From NCBI RefSeq assembly GCF_029784135.1, contig NC_073744.1, forward strand, positions 73,035,794-73,099,793: 64,000 nt of DNA. Direction: 5' to 3'. Source of the stretch: Toxorhynchites rutilus septentrionalis (Eukaryota > Arthropoda > Insecta > Diptera > Culicidae). The notes under the pieces were generated by a model. It made no database searches. It had not been told where the DNA came from and saw only the letters and a program-made list of their open reading frames with translations. Shown piece after piece: positions 33,350 through 42,871 of the stretch (its first letter is position 1; each line of letters opens with the position of its first letter). Made by a program: the position numbers and the translations under genes.

Positions 33350-34627
33350 AGGGGTGTGGAACTTGGAACCTTGTTCCGTTGCAATCTGGAAGGAAGGCTG
33401 TGGGTTCGAAATGAGTTTTTCGACTGAAGCAATACGAACGTGGTGAGGTGGTGAAACATAAAGCCAGAATAGTTCCACAGGGTTTTTTCTCAACGCCATG
33501 GTGTTGATTTTGAGAAGACGTTCGCACCGGTTACGTGTCATGCCACGTTTCGTACGTTTCTTGCTGTAGCAGCCAAAAGAAGACTAGTTGTACAGCACTT
33601 TGATGTGAAAACAGCATATCTCTATGGAACTCTAGAAGGGGAAGTTTATATGAGACAACCTGTTGGATATGAAGCGAAAGGAAAGGAGGAGCTGGTATGT
33701 CGGCTCAGACGTAGCATATACGGTCTGCGGCAGTCGGCGAGGTGTTATTACCGCAAGCTGAACGAGATCCTGACGAAGTATGGATTCAAAGCAACAGATT
33801 TCGATCCATGGCTTTATATTAGGCGAACAACTACAACTACTGTTTTACTGTCGGTCTACGTGGATGACCTGCTCATCGGATCATCAGAATAGGCTGAGAT
33901 CACGAAGTTATTCAAGACTTTGCAGCGAGAGTTTCAAATGACCCGTTTAGGTGAAGTGCGCCATTTCCTTGGCATGGAAATAGAACGTGACGAAAATTGT
34001 TTCAAGATGCGTTTGGGAACCTACATCGATATTGCTGATGCAAAGCCGGCGGGATCGCCTATGGAGGTGGGATACCAGAAGACTGAGGATACAAGCCAGC
34101 CTTTTGATAACATCACGAAATACCGAAGCCTTGTAGGAGCATTGCTCTATTTGGGTGTAGATCCAACGCAAGATTTAATCGGTTATTCCGATTGAGATTG
34201 GGCAGAAGATTCAAGCACAAGAAGATCGACGTCGGGGCTTGTGTTCCTGTACGCTGATGGACTTATTTCCTGGGCCAGCAGAAGACCATCGAGTGTTAAT
34301 CTTTTGAGGCGGGGTATGTGGCGCTCAGCGAGGCCTGCTAAGAAGCCATCTGGCTGAGACAGCTGCTTCAAGATTTCGGAGAACTTCACGACCATGATGG
34401 AGGACAATCAATCCTGCTTCACTTTTGTGAAAAGTGAGAGACAAAGTCGTCGATCCAAACACATCAACGAAACAGCGATTCGTTCACGAGCTGTGTGTTA
34501 CGAAGGAGATAGAGTTGCAGTATTGCCCTACAGAGGAAATGTCTTTACCGATGGCTTTACCAACCCTTTAGGTCCGCTGAAACATAGAAGATGTTGCGAG
34601 CTGTTAGGATTTGGAGACCATCAGTGA
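33350..34627 (+). pseudogene. Copia RT and RNase H, multiply broken
   Basis: RT starts WNLVPLQSGRKAVGSK, then KHKARIVPQGF, DVKTAYLYGTLEGEVYM, SIYGLRQSARCYY and catalytic YVDDLLIGS at about 33859-33885. A TAG follows at 33890-33892, then REFQMTRLGEVRHFLGMEI and KYRSLVGALLYL. RNase H has GYSD, SGLVFLYADGLISW and SKHINETAIRSR. At least three stops or frameshifts. The order Gag, PR, (IN), RT, RNase H is diagnostic of Ty1/copia. Confidence 0.82.
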
Positions 34628-34640
34628 AGCAGTTCCACAT

Positions 34641-34853
34641 TGAGGAGGATTGTTGAATATGCACTGTTACACTGCTCCACATCAACGCGCCCCTCGGTTT
34701 GCAGTGTACGGCAAAGTACGTAGAATAAGAAGGTAGTCTCCTCCCTGCTTTGTTCAAGTAGTGGTAGGCAAAGAAAAAAAGCAAAAAATAGTAATAAACC
34801 ATCGATCGAATCCATAGAAATTTCAAACATATTTTTATTTTTTTAAATTGTAA
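34641..34853 (+). repeat. Copia polypurine tract and probable 3' LTR
   Basis: TGAGGAGGAT at 34641-34650 is followed by TGTTGAATATGC, a typical copia-type LTR start. The right end is uncertain (a TGTAACA at about 34847-34853 is one candidate). No 5' LTR is available for comparison. Confidence 0.5.
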
Positions 34854-35209
34854 CACAAGAACTGCCTAAAAATATGTTTCGAAATGATGAAATGGCAGTT
34901 GACTTAATCATTTTAAAATTAAAAACAGTGAAATTATCGCACCTATATTATAACAATAATTCGAAAACCGATAAACAAATGTGTGGAGAGGTTATATCGA
35001 AATAGTGTCGTTCCCGTTCCCGATCCAAGGAGGGAATGCATCTTCTTCTTTTTCTTCTTAAATGTCACAAACGTTCCTAGAGCAACTTCACCGCCTCAAC
35101 GTAGTATTACTTGCGTCATTTTCATTAGTACTCAGTTGAGATTTCAACGCCAAATATCACGCCTTGAATGCATCCTGAGTGGCAAGCTTTAGAATACGCG
35201 TGAGCACAG

Positions 35210-35304
35210 TGCAATTTTTTTTTACGAAAAACTTCCCCGACCAGAACGGGAATCGAACTCGAACCCCCGGCATGTTAAGTGTGACGCTAACCACTCGGCG
35301 ACGG
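35210..35304 (-). mobile_element. tRNA-derived SINE, short
   Basis: Minus strand: tRNA-like head (GAGTGGTTAGCGTCACACTT as A-box region, GGTTCGAGTTCGATTCC as B box), a short CGGGGAAG tail segment and an A run (T run at 35215-35223). GAGCACAG flanks it at 35202-35209 and 35305-35312, a plausible 8-bp duplication. Confidence 0.72.
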
Positions 35305-35670
35305 GAGCACAGGAGAGAATGCATGGGATAGCCGAAAACATCTTCGATTAGAATATCTCATTCAAAATTATTGTGCTCCGTCATCGCGGACCGTGGCACT
35401 CCGACATTTTACTGAAGTAAACAAAAACTGTTCAGCATGAAATCGATAAAAAATCACATAAAACCTTACTTGCAGTGAATATGCGGTACGTCATCGTGTT
35501 CATCGTCGGCTCGACTTGCGATTTTGTCACTTTTTTATGAATTTTAGAACTTTAAAAATCAAGAAATATTGAAAATACTTCAGAACTGCGGATTTTTTCA
35601 TTACTAACTTCGTTGTGTGTGTAACACAGTAATTCATTCCAGAAGTTTTCATCGCCGCGTGTGAACGCGT

Positions 35671-35676
35671 TTTATT
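35671..35676 (-). terminator. AATAAA poly(A) signal of the THAP gene
   Basis: AATAAA on the minus strand 70 bases after the stop at 35746, the right distance for 3'-end formation of the four-exon gene. Confidence 0.6.
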
Positions 35677-35745
35677 CTAATCGTCGTTTCTTTTCAATAA
35701 ACTTATCGTAAAGTATTCTAGCGTGTTAATTCCTTTTTGCACTTC

Positions 35746-37085
35746 CTATTCCGAATTCCGATATGCTGTTTCCTCTACTGCTGTTTTCACCTGATCCGCC
35801 GTCACGTCTAAGGTTTCTTTCTTAATTCCTGGCTTCCCGTCAAGGCTTTTGTACCATCTAACTAGAGTTCGAGGATGTGGTAGTGTGTCATTAAATACGC
35901 TACGCATGTATGAATAGGCCTTGGGGGAATGAAAATGAAGTGTGGTCGCGAAGTTCCGCATGCTTTCACTACAAGGGTGACTTTTCGTTCGCGAGTGCAA
36001 TTCCTCGAATACATCCTGATTGGATGAATATTGCTGAAAGATTCATAGAAATGTTTAGCTTTTTTATTCATAGAAATGTTTAGCAAGTATTCCAACCAGG
36101 ATTATTTACCTGTGAAGCAAAATTGCTTTCATCGGATAGGAAGCTCTTCGATGCGATATTGTTTAAATGTTCCTGCATACTGTTCAATTTATTTCTCATA
36201 CGTTTGTTTTCGTTCCTCAATAATTTGATTGCTCTTCTAGATTGTAAAAGCTTTGATTGTACTTTGGGCAAAATTATAATAGCTTCTTCAGGTGTTATTT
36301 CTTTATTTTTAATATCACCGGCATATCTCAAGGTCCTAGTAATGTATATATAAATATACAATATGATTAGAATTATTCATCTACTACAGTCAAATCTCGA
36401 TATTAGGCAACTTTGTTTTATATTTCCTTATGTAATGGCAGATTTTTTTTTCAAACCATACATTCAGGTAAACATTGCGTTATATCGAGGTAAACCTGTA
36501 ATTGAAAGCTCAAATACCTTTTACGTTTCAATTTTTTATCCTCGCTCGACTCTCCAACGTTAGGAGTCACTTTGACATCCGGTACACGAATTTCGTCACA
36601 GCTTAGAAGTTCGCTGCAAATGGATGAAAATAAAAGAGTGAACCGACATATTCGACAACATCAGGAAAAACATCTAAAACATTGACATCAACAAATCTTG
36701 AATCATGAAATAATAAGGAATAATTAATATTTTAAAGCATAAATGAATATAAAAAAGGTATTGCAACATACGTTCCAAAATCTCCGTCTCTAGCCTGATT
36801 ACTTCCAAAAACAACCGGTATCGCAGTTTTTTTTAGCTGCCTTTTTTTATGCAAAACATAAAAATCCGCATCGAGGAAGTGTTTCGAGCATACCCGATGC
36901 GCATTTAAATTAATTTCATCGACAACATAAGCCTTATTCTCAGCATTCGCTATTGACTGCAACCAAGCAATACGTCGTTCCAGTTCCTTGGGGAATCGGT
37001 GTAGGGAAAGCGACTCATTTTCTGTACCATCCACGTATTTATCTTTGGGAAAATCACTAGCACAGGAAGATATGAAACATTTCAT
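35746..37085 (-). CDS. P-transposase-derived THAP protein, four exons, truncated
   Basis: Predicted exons 37085-36772, 36613-36518, 36335-36110 and 36033-35746, 307 codons plus stop. Introns are 158, 182 and 76 bp with donors GTATGT, GTATTT and GTAAAT and acceptors TTTGCAG, TTACTAG and TTTCAG. Phases (2, 2, 0) join without a stop or frameshift. Exon 1 is a THAP DNA-binding domain: C3 and C8, HRFP, W41, HRVCSKHF and the closing AIPVVF. Exon 3 gives LRYAGDI and a long coiled coil (KSLL/RNENKRMRNKL type). Exon 4 gives NFATTLHFHSPKAYSYMRS and LPHPRTLVRWYKSLDGKPG, the P/THAP9 helix-turn-helix region. The protein stops before the catalytic domain, like P-element repressors and P neogenes. AATAAA follows at 35676. 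It may be a domesticated regulator or merely the 5' half of a split element. No promoter was resolved. Confidence 0.78.
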
Positions 37086-37756
37086 TTCGATTTACTATTG
37101 TTCCGGACTCATTAAACTACGACAACGATATAAATTTCACAAAACTCGGCAATCAAAAAAAAATTCATTCGTAACTTTCACAGCTGATCGAATTGTGTCG
37201 ATCAAAACAAATAAAACGAACAAAACGGGAAACACGAAGAAAACAAATACTTTTGACGTTTAAGATGTTGGCATCAAGATAAGTGAAGTGGAAGGTAAAA
37301 CGTAATGTCAGAATTGCCGTTCGGACGTATCCCGTAAGTTTGAACTTATTTACATAGATGGTATCCAATCAACACTAAACATTGACTACAGTTTCGCCGG
37401 CACGGTTGATTGCCGTTATGAACCAACACAAAAAACAAAGCTGCAAATTATGCGCCAGTGGCGGTACCACGATCAAAGCATTCCTTGAATCACATTAGCC
37501 GAGCCAGCTGGCGGAAGCATATGTATAAAGGTTACTAGGTTACAATTTTCAACGACAACTGTTTATTTATTATACTGCTTCAAATACCTTCGACGAAATC
37601 AAATGTAACCATATCAACGTAAGTAATAATATAAACAAATCCAAACTTTTCGTCTTGCCATTCCTCATACGTCTTTTCTAAATAGTGTAAATTACGAGCC
37701 ACCTGTTAACTCCACCATCTTGGTTGGCATCAAAAACACGGCGGCGTGCCTTACAG
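37086..37756. other. Interval upstream of the THAP gene
   Basis: Noncoding. It presumably holds the promoter of the minus-strand gene; no element was recognised until the MITE at 37757. Confidence 0.4.
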
Positions 37757-38016
37757 CAAGGCGCCTAGAAGTATATCCTAAGGTGAGGCCGTTTCGTCAC
37801 TAAGTTGGTTAGGGGAGCGGTATATGAAAACAGTACGGAAGAAAGCAGAAGAGGAATTATTTGCCTGTAGCGTGAAAGAGACAGACTGATCACGAGCGGG
37901 CTTCGGCACTAGCGTATTGTGTTTTGTTTACAAACAAAACACAGTAGACTTCCAAGATGGCTGAAGAGTGGTTTTAGCAAGTTGGCCCACCTTAGGATAT
38001 ACTTCTAGGCGCCTTT
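37757..38016. mobile_element. hAT-like MITE, 260 bp, 8-bp target duplication
   Basis: Inverted ends of about 29 bp (CAAGGCGCCTAGAAGTATAT and its mirror ending CTAGGCGCCTTT) lie inside CCTTACAG duplications at 37749-37756 and 38017-38024. Same family as 22628-22883, in opposite internal orientation. Non-coding. Confidence 0.87.
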
Positions 38017-38615
38017 CCTTACAGCTGAGATGTATTCAAGAGCATTGAAAAGTTGAAAGGTAAGGTTTTACGGTTTGTCGGGATCGATTAAAAAGAAATT
38101 ACTGAGTTAGACAGCTTTTATTTTGCGTGCTTCAAAACTACAAAATATAATAGGTTTAGTTCACAAAATTGGGAAAAAAATAAATTCAAAGCTTACAATT
38201 CGGTAACCTTTTATGAATTCAATCCCGATATTTAATGAATTCACCGTGTGCTAAATTATGTAATTTTTATCTCATACGCAATTGGACCAATCTACAATAT
38301 TTAATCCAAGCTTCTAATGTTTTAGATTCTGCGTGACATTTGTGGTTACACCGTAGCTATCGGTGCTATCTCGACACGTTAATTGTTTGCCAGTGTTGGC
38401 AACTCCATTGCTACTGCGGCAACACGGTTAAGGTGCGATTCACATACAACATCCACGTCACGTTCACGTTCCGTCCCGTCACGTTGCGTCCGGTTCCAAA
38501 ATCACTGTTGTACGGTTCCTCGTTCGCTGCGGTGGCCCGATGAAGATGATGCGCCGCAACGGTTTTGTGAGAGTAGTAGTGTTTATGCGCTTTTGAAAGG
38601 TGTAAATAAAGCAAG
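38017..38615. other. Noncoding interval
   Basis: Mostly A/T-rich unique sequence. A short CACGTT-rich stretch lies at 38455-38495. No gene seen. Confidence 0.4.
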
Positions 38616-38671
38616 CTTAGAGGCGAATGAACTGCAAAGTTTAAAGCCTCTTAAAAACAAAGAAAGAAGAA
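38616..38671 (+). mobile_element. Ultrashort retroposon (56 bp) with 14-bp target duplication
   Basis: Begins CTTAGAGGCGAATGAACT, contains a stem-forming AGAGGC...GCCTCT pair, and ends in an A-rich tail. GTAAATAAAGCAAG flanks it on both sides (38602-38615 and 38672-38685). A second copy is at 50922-50981. Most likely the 3' tail of a LINE or SINE, 5'-truncated on insertion. Confidence 0.75.
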
Positions 38672-39290
38672 GTAAATAAAGCAAGGCAATAATAAATATA
38701 CTATCAGGTGAACCAATACGTGAAAACCACTCTGCGGTCATGTAGCTGCGGATACTCGTATTCCATCCAAATTGTCGAGAAATGCAATATTTCAGACGTT
38801 TGTGATCAACTTCTATCTCCCTCTCGTTCAAGTAAACATCCACTCTTCCGTTTTCCTCAATTCTGTCTTCATATACCACCCCCCTAATCGACTTACTGTC
38901 CCAACAGTTGTACCTTTTACCACATACTCGTCTTGCATCCGTCTATAAAAATATAATAACGACAGATAGTGACACCGTCGAAAGTCGCTGAATGTGTTTT
39001 ACATGAAGCTCCTGCTACGACTTGTCATTGAAAAAATCGCGCGGTAGAGCCGTCTAGTGTATTTCCACGCATAGGTAAGGGCTCCACGCCCAGAAAGTTT
39101 CATTAAGTTCTGAGAGGGTCATGCCAATCCCATGGACGAGTTGGCGCGAAATCCGTCTATATCGTCTTCTATCTTTATAAATAAAAATGGATCACCGAAT
39201 GTGTTGATGAGAGCAAAACTCGAGAAAGGAATTGTCCTATTTAGGGCTGTCTTTATTCTATCATATTTTCTTTATCAAACATTTATTCCA

Positions 39291-40190
39291 TGTAACGGAG
39301 AAACATGTTATTTGCAAGTGGTTAAAAAATCTTGAACGAGATTTGTGTCTAAAAATAATGTGATAGTACTAGGAATTTTATAGTACAAGGTAATTTTAAA
39401 GGGTACATTAGAAGAGTTGGACGTGCGCTTAGTACACTGAGAGAAATAATTAGTAAATATAACGAATTTTTTGAAAATACTACCAATCTATAGTCATTTT
39501 CGACCTTACTAATAAACACATATGTCAAGCAGAACCATGATTCGGAAGCCCAATATCGGCTACATTTTCTCGCCGAAAATGCACGTATCAGAATTATATC
39601 CTTATTATACCTCCGTATTGCCTTATGGGAACAATGAAAATGGTTAATAAGCGCTTTTCTCACCAGTTTTCAGATTTGACAATATCCAAGCTTACTAATG
39701 TTATCGAGTAAAATATACTAATCTCTGGTAGGGATGCGGGTTTGTTGACAATATGTACAAAAAATATGTACATTCTACTAATTTTGCATTACCAAATGTA
39801 TTTGGTAGTTTTCGACCGAGGATTTTTCTAAGTGTAAGAAAACGTGAATGTGACAACGAAACATAAATTTTGGGCGGGACGAAGTTTGCCGGGTCAGCTA
39901 GTTTAGAAATAAAAATGGTATCTTGTTACTTAACGATCATGATGAATCTGAAATCACCAACATTGTTTTTCGTTATCACATCCACGTTTTCTTACTAAGC
40001 GCTGTTCATGGGTCCAATCACAGAATTATTCATTGATTGATCTTCTAATCCACCCTTTAACATGACCTTTTACTATAAAATTCCTAGTACTTCTACCAAA
40101 ACTCGACATTATAATATCAGATTATTTTCAGACACAATTCTCGTTCAAGATTTTTCAACCACTTGCGAATAACATGTTTCTCCGTCACGT
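39291..40190. repeat. Large inverted repeat, left arm interrupted by a MITE
   Basis: Left arm 39291-39434 plus 39837-39866, right arm about 39966-40190 in reverse complement. Shared words include CGGAGAAACATGTTATT, AGTACTAGGAATTTTATAGT and GCGCTTAGTA|AGAAAACGTG. The arms are diverged and show small indels. GGCGGGACGAAG...GTCAGCTAGT at 39875-39901 between them resembles a Helitron-like 3' end (low confidence). Confidence 0.78.
39435..39834. mobile_element. TA-target MITE, 400 bp
   Basis: Ends CACTGAGAGAAAT...ATTTTTCTAAGTG (imperfect inverted ends) with TA on both sides (39433-39434 and 39835-39836). The right arm of the surrounding inverted repeat has a single TA at the equivalent point and no insert, an internal empty site. 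This is consistent with a Tc1/mariner- or pogo-driven non-autonomous element. Confidence 0.83.
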
Positions 40191-40194
40191 ATGC

Positions 40195-40700
40195 ACACCC
40201 ACCCCGCCCCCCTTTTAGAGAGGGGGATGGAGTGTCTCACTACCGTAAAAACATTTATTGCACCCTATAACCTCCACATGCCAAATTTGGTTTCAATTGC
40301 TTGATCAATTCTCGAGTAATGCAGAAATTTGTGTTTCATTTGTATGGCAGCCCCCACTTAGAGAGGGGGTGGAGTGTCTAACCACCATAGAATTATTTAT
40401 TGCACCCTTAAACCTCCATATGCCTAATTTGGTTTCATTTGCTTGATTTATTCTCGAGTAATGCAAAAATTTATGTTTCATTTGTATGACAGCCCCCCGT
40501 AAGAGAGGGAGGAGGGGTATGACACCACCATAGAATCATTTATTGCACCCTAAAACCTCCACACGGCAAATTTTGTATCATTTGCTTGATTAATTCTCGC
40601 GAAATTTAGGAATTTGTGTTTCATTTGTATGGGAAGCCCCCACCTTAGAGAGGGGGGAGGGGTTTCAAACGGCCACGAAAACCTTCCCCGGCCCCAAAAA
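40195..40700 (+). repeat. Tandem repeat, about 145 bp, four units
   Basis: Each unit has a C-run/G-run GCCCCC...TTAGAGAGGGGG block, CACCCTAWAACCTCCA, TTTGGTTTCATTTGCTTGAT and CGAGTAATGCAAAAATTTGTGTTTCATTTGTATG-like sequence. Units begin near 40205, 40351, 40490 and 40636. Confidence 0.8.
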
Positions 40701-40746
40701 CCCCTACATACCAATTTTCATGTCCATCGGTTCAGTAGTATATATA

Positions 40747-40998
40747 AGTTATAAGCGAAACCAGGCTTAACCTTCAAAACCATCAACACAGAGCACGTGT
40801 TGTCGAGCGGGTAGTCATTGAACGAGGGTAATGATTTAAAGCAGGGTAGTTGAAAGTGTAGTCAACGGGTAGATTAGTCAAGTTCTCGCTGGATATAAAA
40901 TATGGAGCAATGTCAAAATAAAGTAGTTCTAGCCTAGAGCTCAACCATCCAACATGTTCTTGTTCAACCATCTTTCAGAACCTTAGGTGATTATAACT
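40747..40998 (+). repeat. TRIM left LTR
   Basis: 252 bp, AGTTATAA...ATTATAACT, directly followed by the primer-binding site. Contains AATAAA near 40918. Confidence 0.9.
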
Positions 40999-41593
40999 GG
41001 CGCAGTCGGTAGGATCTCGTTGGTTGTTTCCTAGTGCTGGTGAGTGGAGCCTGTTCGCGACCGGAAAAAAGTGAGCATAACTTCAGGGAAGGAAGCGTCG
41101 CTAAGGGAATATTAGCGATTTGAAGCAGTTCCCCACGGGCACCGAGGGCAGCAACCGACGGGACCAACATTCTGTTTACGAAAATATCGATCTTATCACA
41201 CCCGGAGAAACTTACGATTGGCACCCGGCGAAAATCGTCACCTTCTTCCAAATCCTGCAGCATACATCAGAAATCGGAACGAGACGTTCCTCGCTTGAAG
41301 AGGGAGTAGTTATAAGCGAAACCAGGCTTAACCTTCAAAACCATCAACACAGAGCACGTGTTGTCGAGCGGGTAGTCATTGAACGAGGGTAATGATTTAA
41401 AGCAGGGTAGTTGAAAGTGTAGTCAACGGGTAGATTAGTCAAGTTCTCGCTGGATATAAAATATGGAGCAATGTCAAAATAAAGTAGAGATTCATTCGAC
41501 TCTCTGCTGTTGTGTTGAGCAGTAACGACGTGTTTTAGCTTGCTCGTGTGTCTAGTAAAAAAAAAAGTAAAAGCGCTGGACGTCGACGTCCCC

Positions 41594-42871
41594 ATGAATC
41601 AAGCCGCAGGCAAAACGCGCGCTGGCGCAAGTGGTAGCAGCAACGGGAAGCGCTCCCGGTCTACAAACGTCGCCGAACTATCGGAGGAATCTCCTGATCC
41701 GTCGGCTAAGAAGCTGCTGGCGAACAATCGATATGCTGTTCTCGAGAATGGTGACGAACCGAAATTGGAAAAAAAGGAGAAACTGCCGCCGATCTATGTG
41801 AAAGGCTTCCCGGAGGGGCTTCATGCTCGAATTGCCTTTTTCATCGAGAAGGGTTTGAGGTGCACCATCCGCCGTAACACGGAGGGTTTCAAGTTGATGG
41901 TCCCTGGCATGAGTCACTACAAGGCCGTGCTGGAGATACTGAAACAGCGGAATTGTGAATATTTCTCTCACGACATCGAGGCTGAGAAACCGCTCAAGGT
42001 GGTGCTCCGCGGTCTCCACGATATGGACTCCAAGGAATTATCGGCTGAACTCGAGAAAAACGGGCTCAAGCCAGTTCAGATTTTCAAAATGAAGCGGCAC
42101 GACCAGACCCGGACGTACCGTGACCAACTTTATCTCGTTCATTTCGCCAAGAACTCGACATGCCTGAAGGACCTCCAGAATATTCGGGAACTCTTCTATA
42201 TCGCAGTTGTGTGGGATCGCTACAAACCGGTCCACAGAGACGTTACCCAATGCTCGAATTGTTTCATGTTTGGGCATGGCACACGAAACTGCCACATGGC
42301 ATCCCGCTGCATTAATTGCGGCAAAACCCACGATGCTGATGCTTGTCAACACATGAAGGACGGTGTCCCTGTCTGCGCGAACTGCGGAGCCGGTCACAAA
42401 CCCACCAGCAGTACGTGTCCGAAGAGGGCGGAGTATATTGAGATCCGAAAGCGTGCCTCCGTCAATAACCAACCAGGACGAAAGCGCAACCCACGTCCAC
42501 CAGCAGCCAACGATGCGCAATTTCCCGCACTTCAACAACGCCGTGCAGCTCCAAATCTGCCCCCTCTTCCACTCCACAATGTTCGGAACCGTAGCGAGCC
42601 CACCGCCCCCACCGCAAGCAACCAAGTGGTTCCTAGCGGTTCCTCAGTGCAGCATCGGCTCATGGACGCAGCATCTCAGCAGAATCAAACCCCCCTCCCG
42701 GGTCTGTCGTACTCGCGTGTTACATCCGGCACGACCGCTGAGGGCGCACCTTTGAATGATAAGGAGCTTGTTCTGCTAGTCTCCGAGGTCATCAGGATTC
42801 AACGCACATGCAAGACTTTGAATGAACAGCTTGAGGCTGTTCTTGCCCTCGTCTCCAAGTATGGACCGTAA
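41594..42871 (+). CDS. Jockey LINE ORF1, Gag-like RNA-binding protein
   Basis: 425 residues from ATG 41594 to TAA 42869-42871. ORF1 protein coats the LINE RNA and directs it to the nucleus. It has a central RNA-binding domain of the PRE/RRM type (YVKGFPEGLHARIAFFIEKG, then VVLRGLHDMDSKELSAELEK). Three CCHC zinc knuckles follow: CSNCFMFGHGTRNC, CINCGKTHDADAC and CANCGAGHKPTSSTC. The tail is Pro-rich. The frame is also open 5' to 41540, but without an ATG. The end overlaps the likely ORF2 start (ATG 42861) by 11 bases, a TATGG...TAA arrangement suited to termination-reinitiation. Intact. Confidence 0.87.
   Translation: MNQAAGKTRAGASGSSNGKRSRSTNVAELSEESPDPSAKKLLANNRYAVLENGDEPKLEKKEKLPPIYVKGFPEGLHARIAFFIEKGLRCTIRRNTEGFKLMVPGMSHYKAVLEILKQRNCEYFSHDIEAEKPLKVVLRGLHDMDSKELSAELEKNGLKPVQIFKMKRHDQTRTYRDQLYLVHFAKNSTCLKDLQNIRELFYIAVVWDRYKPVHRDVTQCSNCFMFGHGTRNCHMASRCINCGKTHDADACQHMKDGVPVCANCGAGHKPTSSTCPKRAEYIEIRKRASVNNQPGRKRNPRPPAANDAQFPALQQRRAAPNLPPLPLHNVRNRSEPTAPTASNQVVPSGSSVQHRLMDAASQQNQTPLPGLSYSRVTSGTTAEGAPLNDKELVLLVSEVIRIQRTCKTLNEQLEAVLALVSKYGP

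Noticed and set aside
35228..35304. Possible tRNA gene (minus strand)
   Set aside because: tRNA-like head of a short SINE; no clean acceptor stem and flanking duplications.
38340..38679. ORFs of 67-98 codons
   Set aside because: No domain; the last part overlaps the ultrashort retroposon.
39841..39902. Helitron 3' end
   Set aside because: GTCAGCTAG|T resembles Helitron-type ends, but no convincing hairpin or 5' TC end could be fixed, so it is not called as a separate element.
40195..40700. CRISPR-like regular array
   Set aside because: Units are long, contiguous imperfect tandem repeats without spacers, in eukaryotic repeat DNA.
42038..42755. ORFs antisense to or in other frames of the Jockey ORF1
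   Set aside because: Shadows of the zinc-knuckle ORF1.
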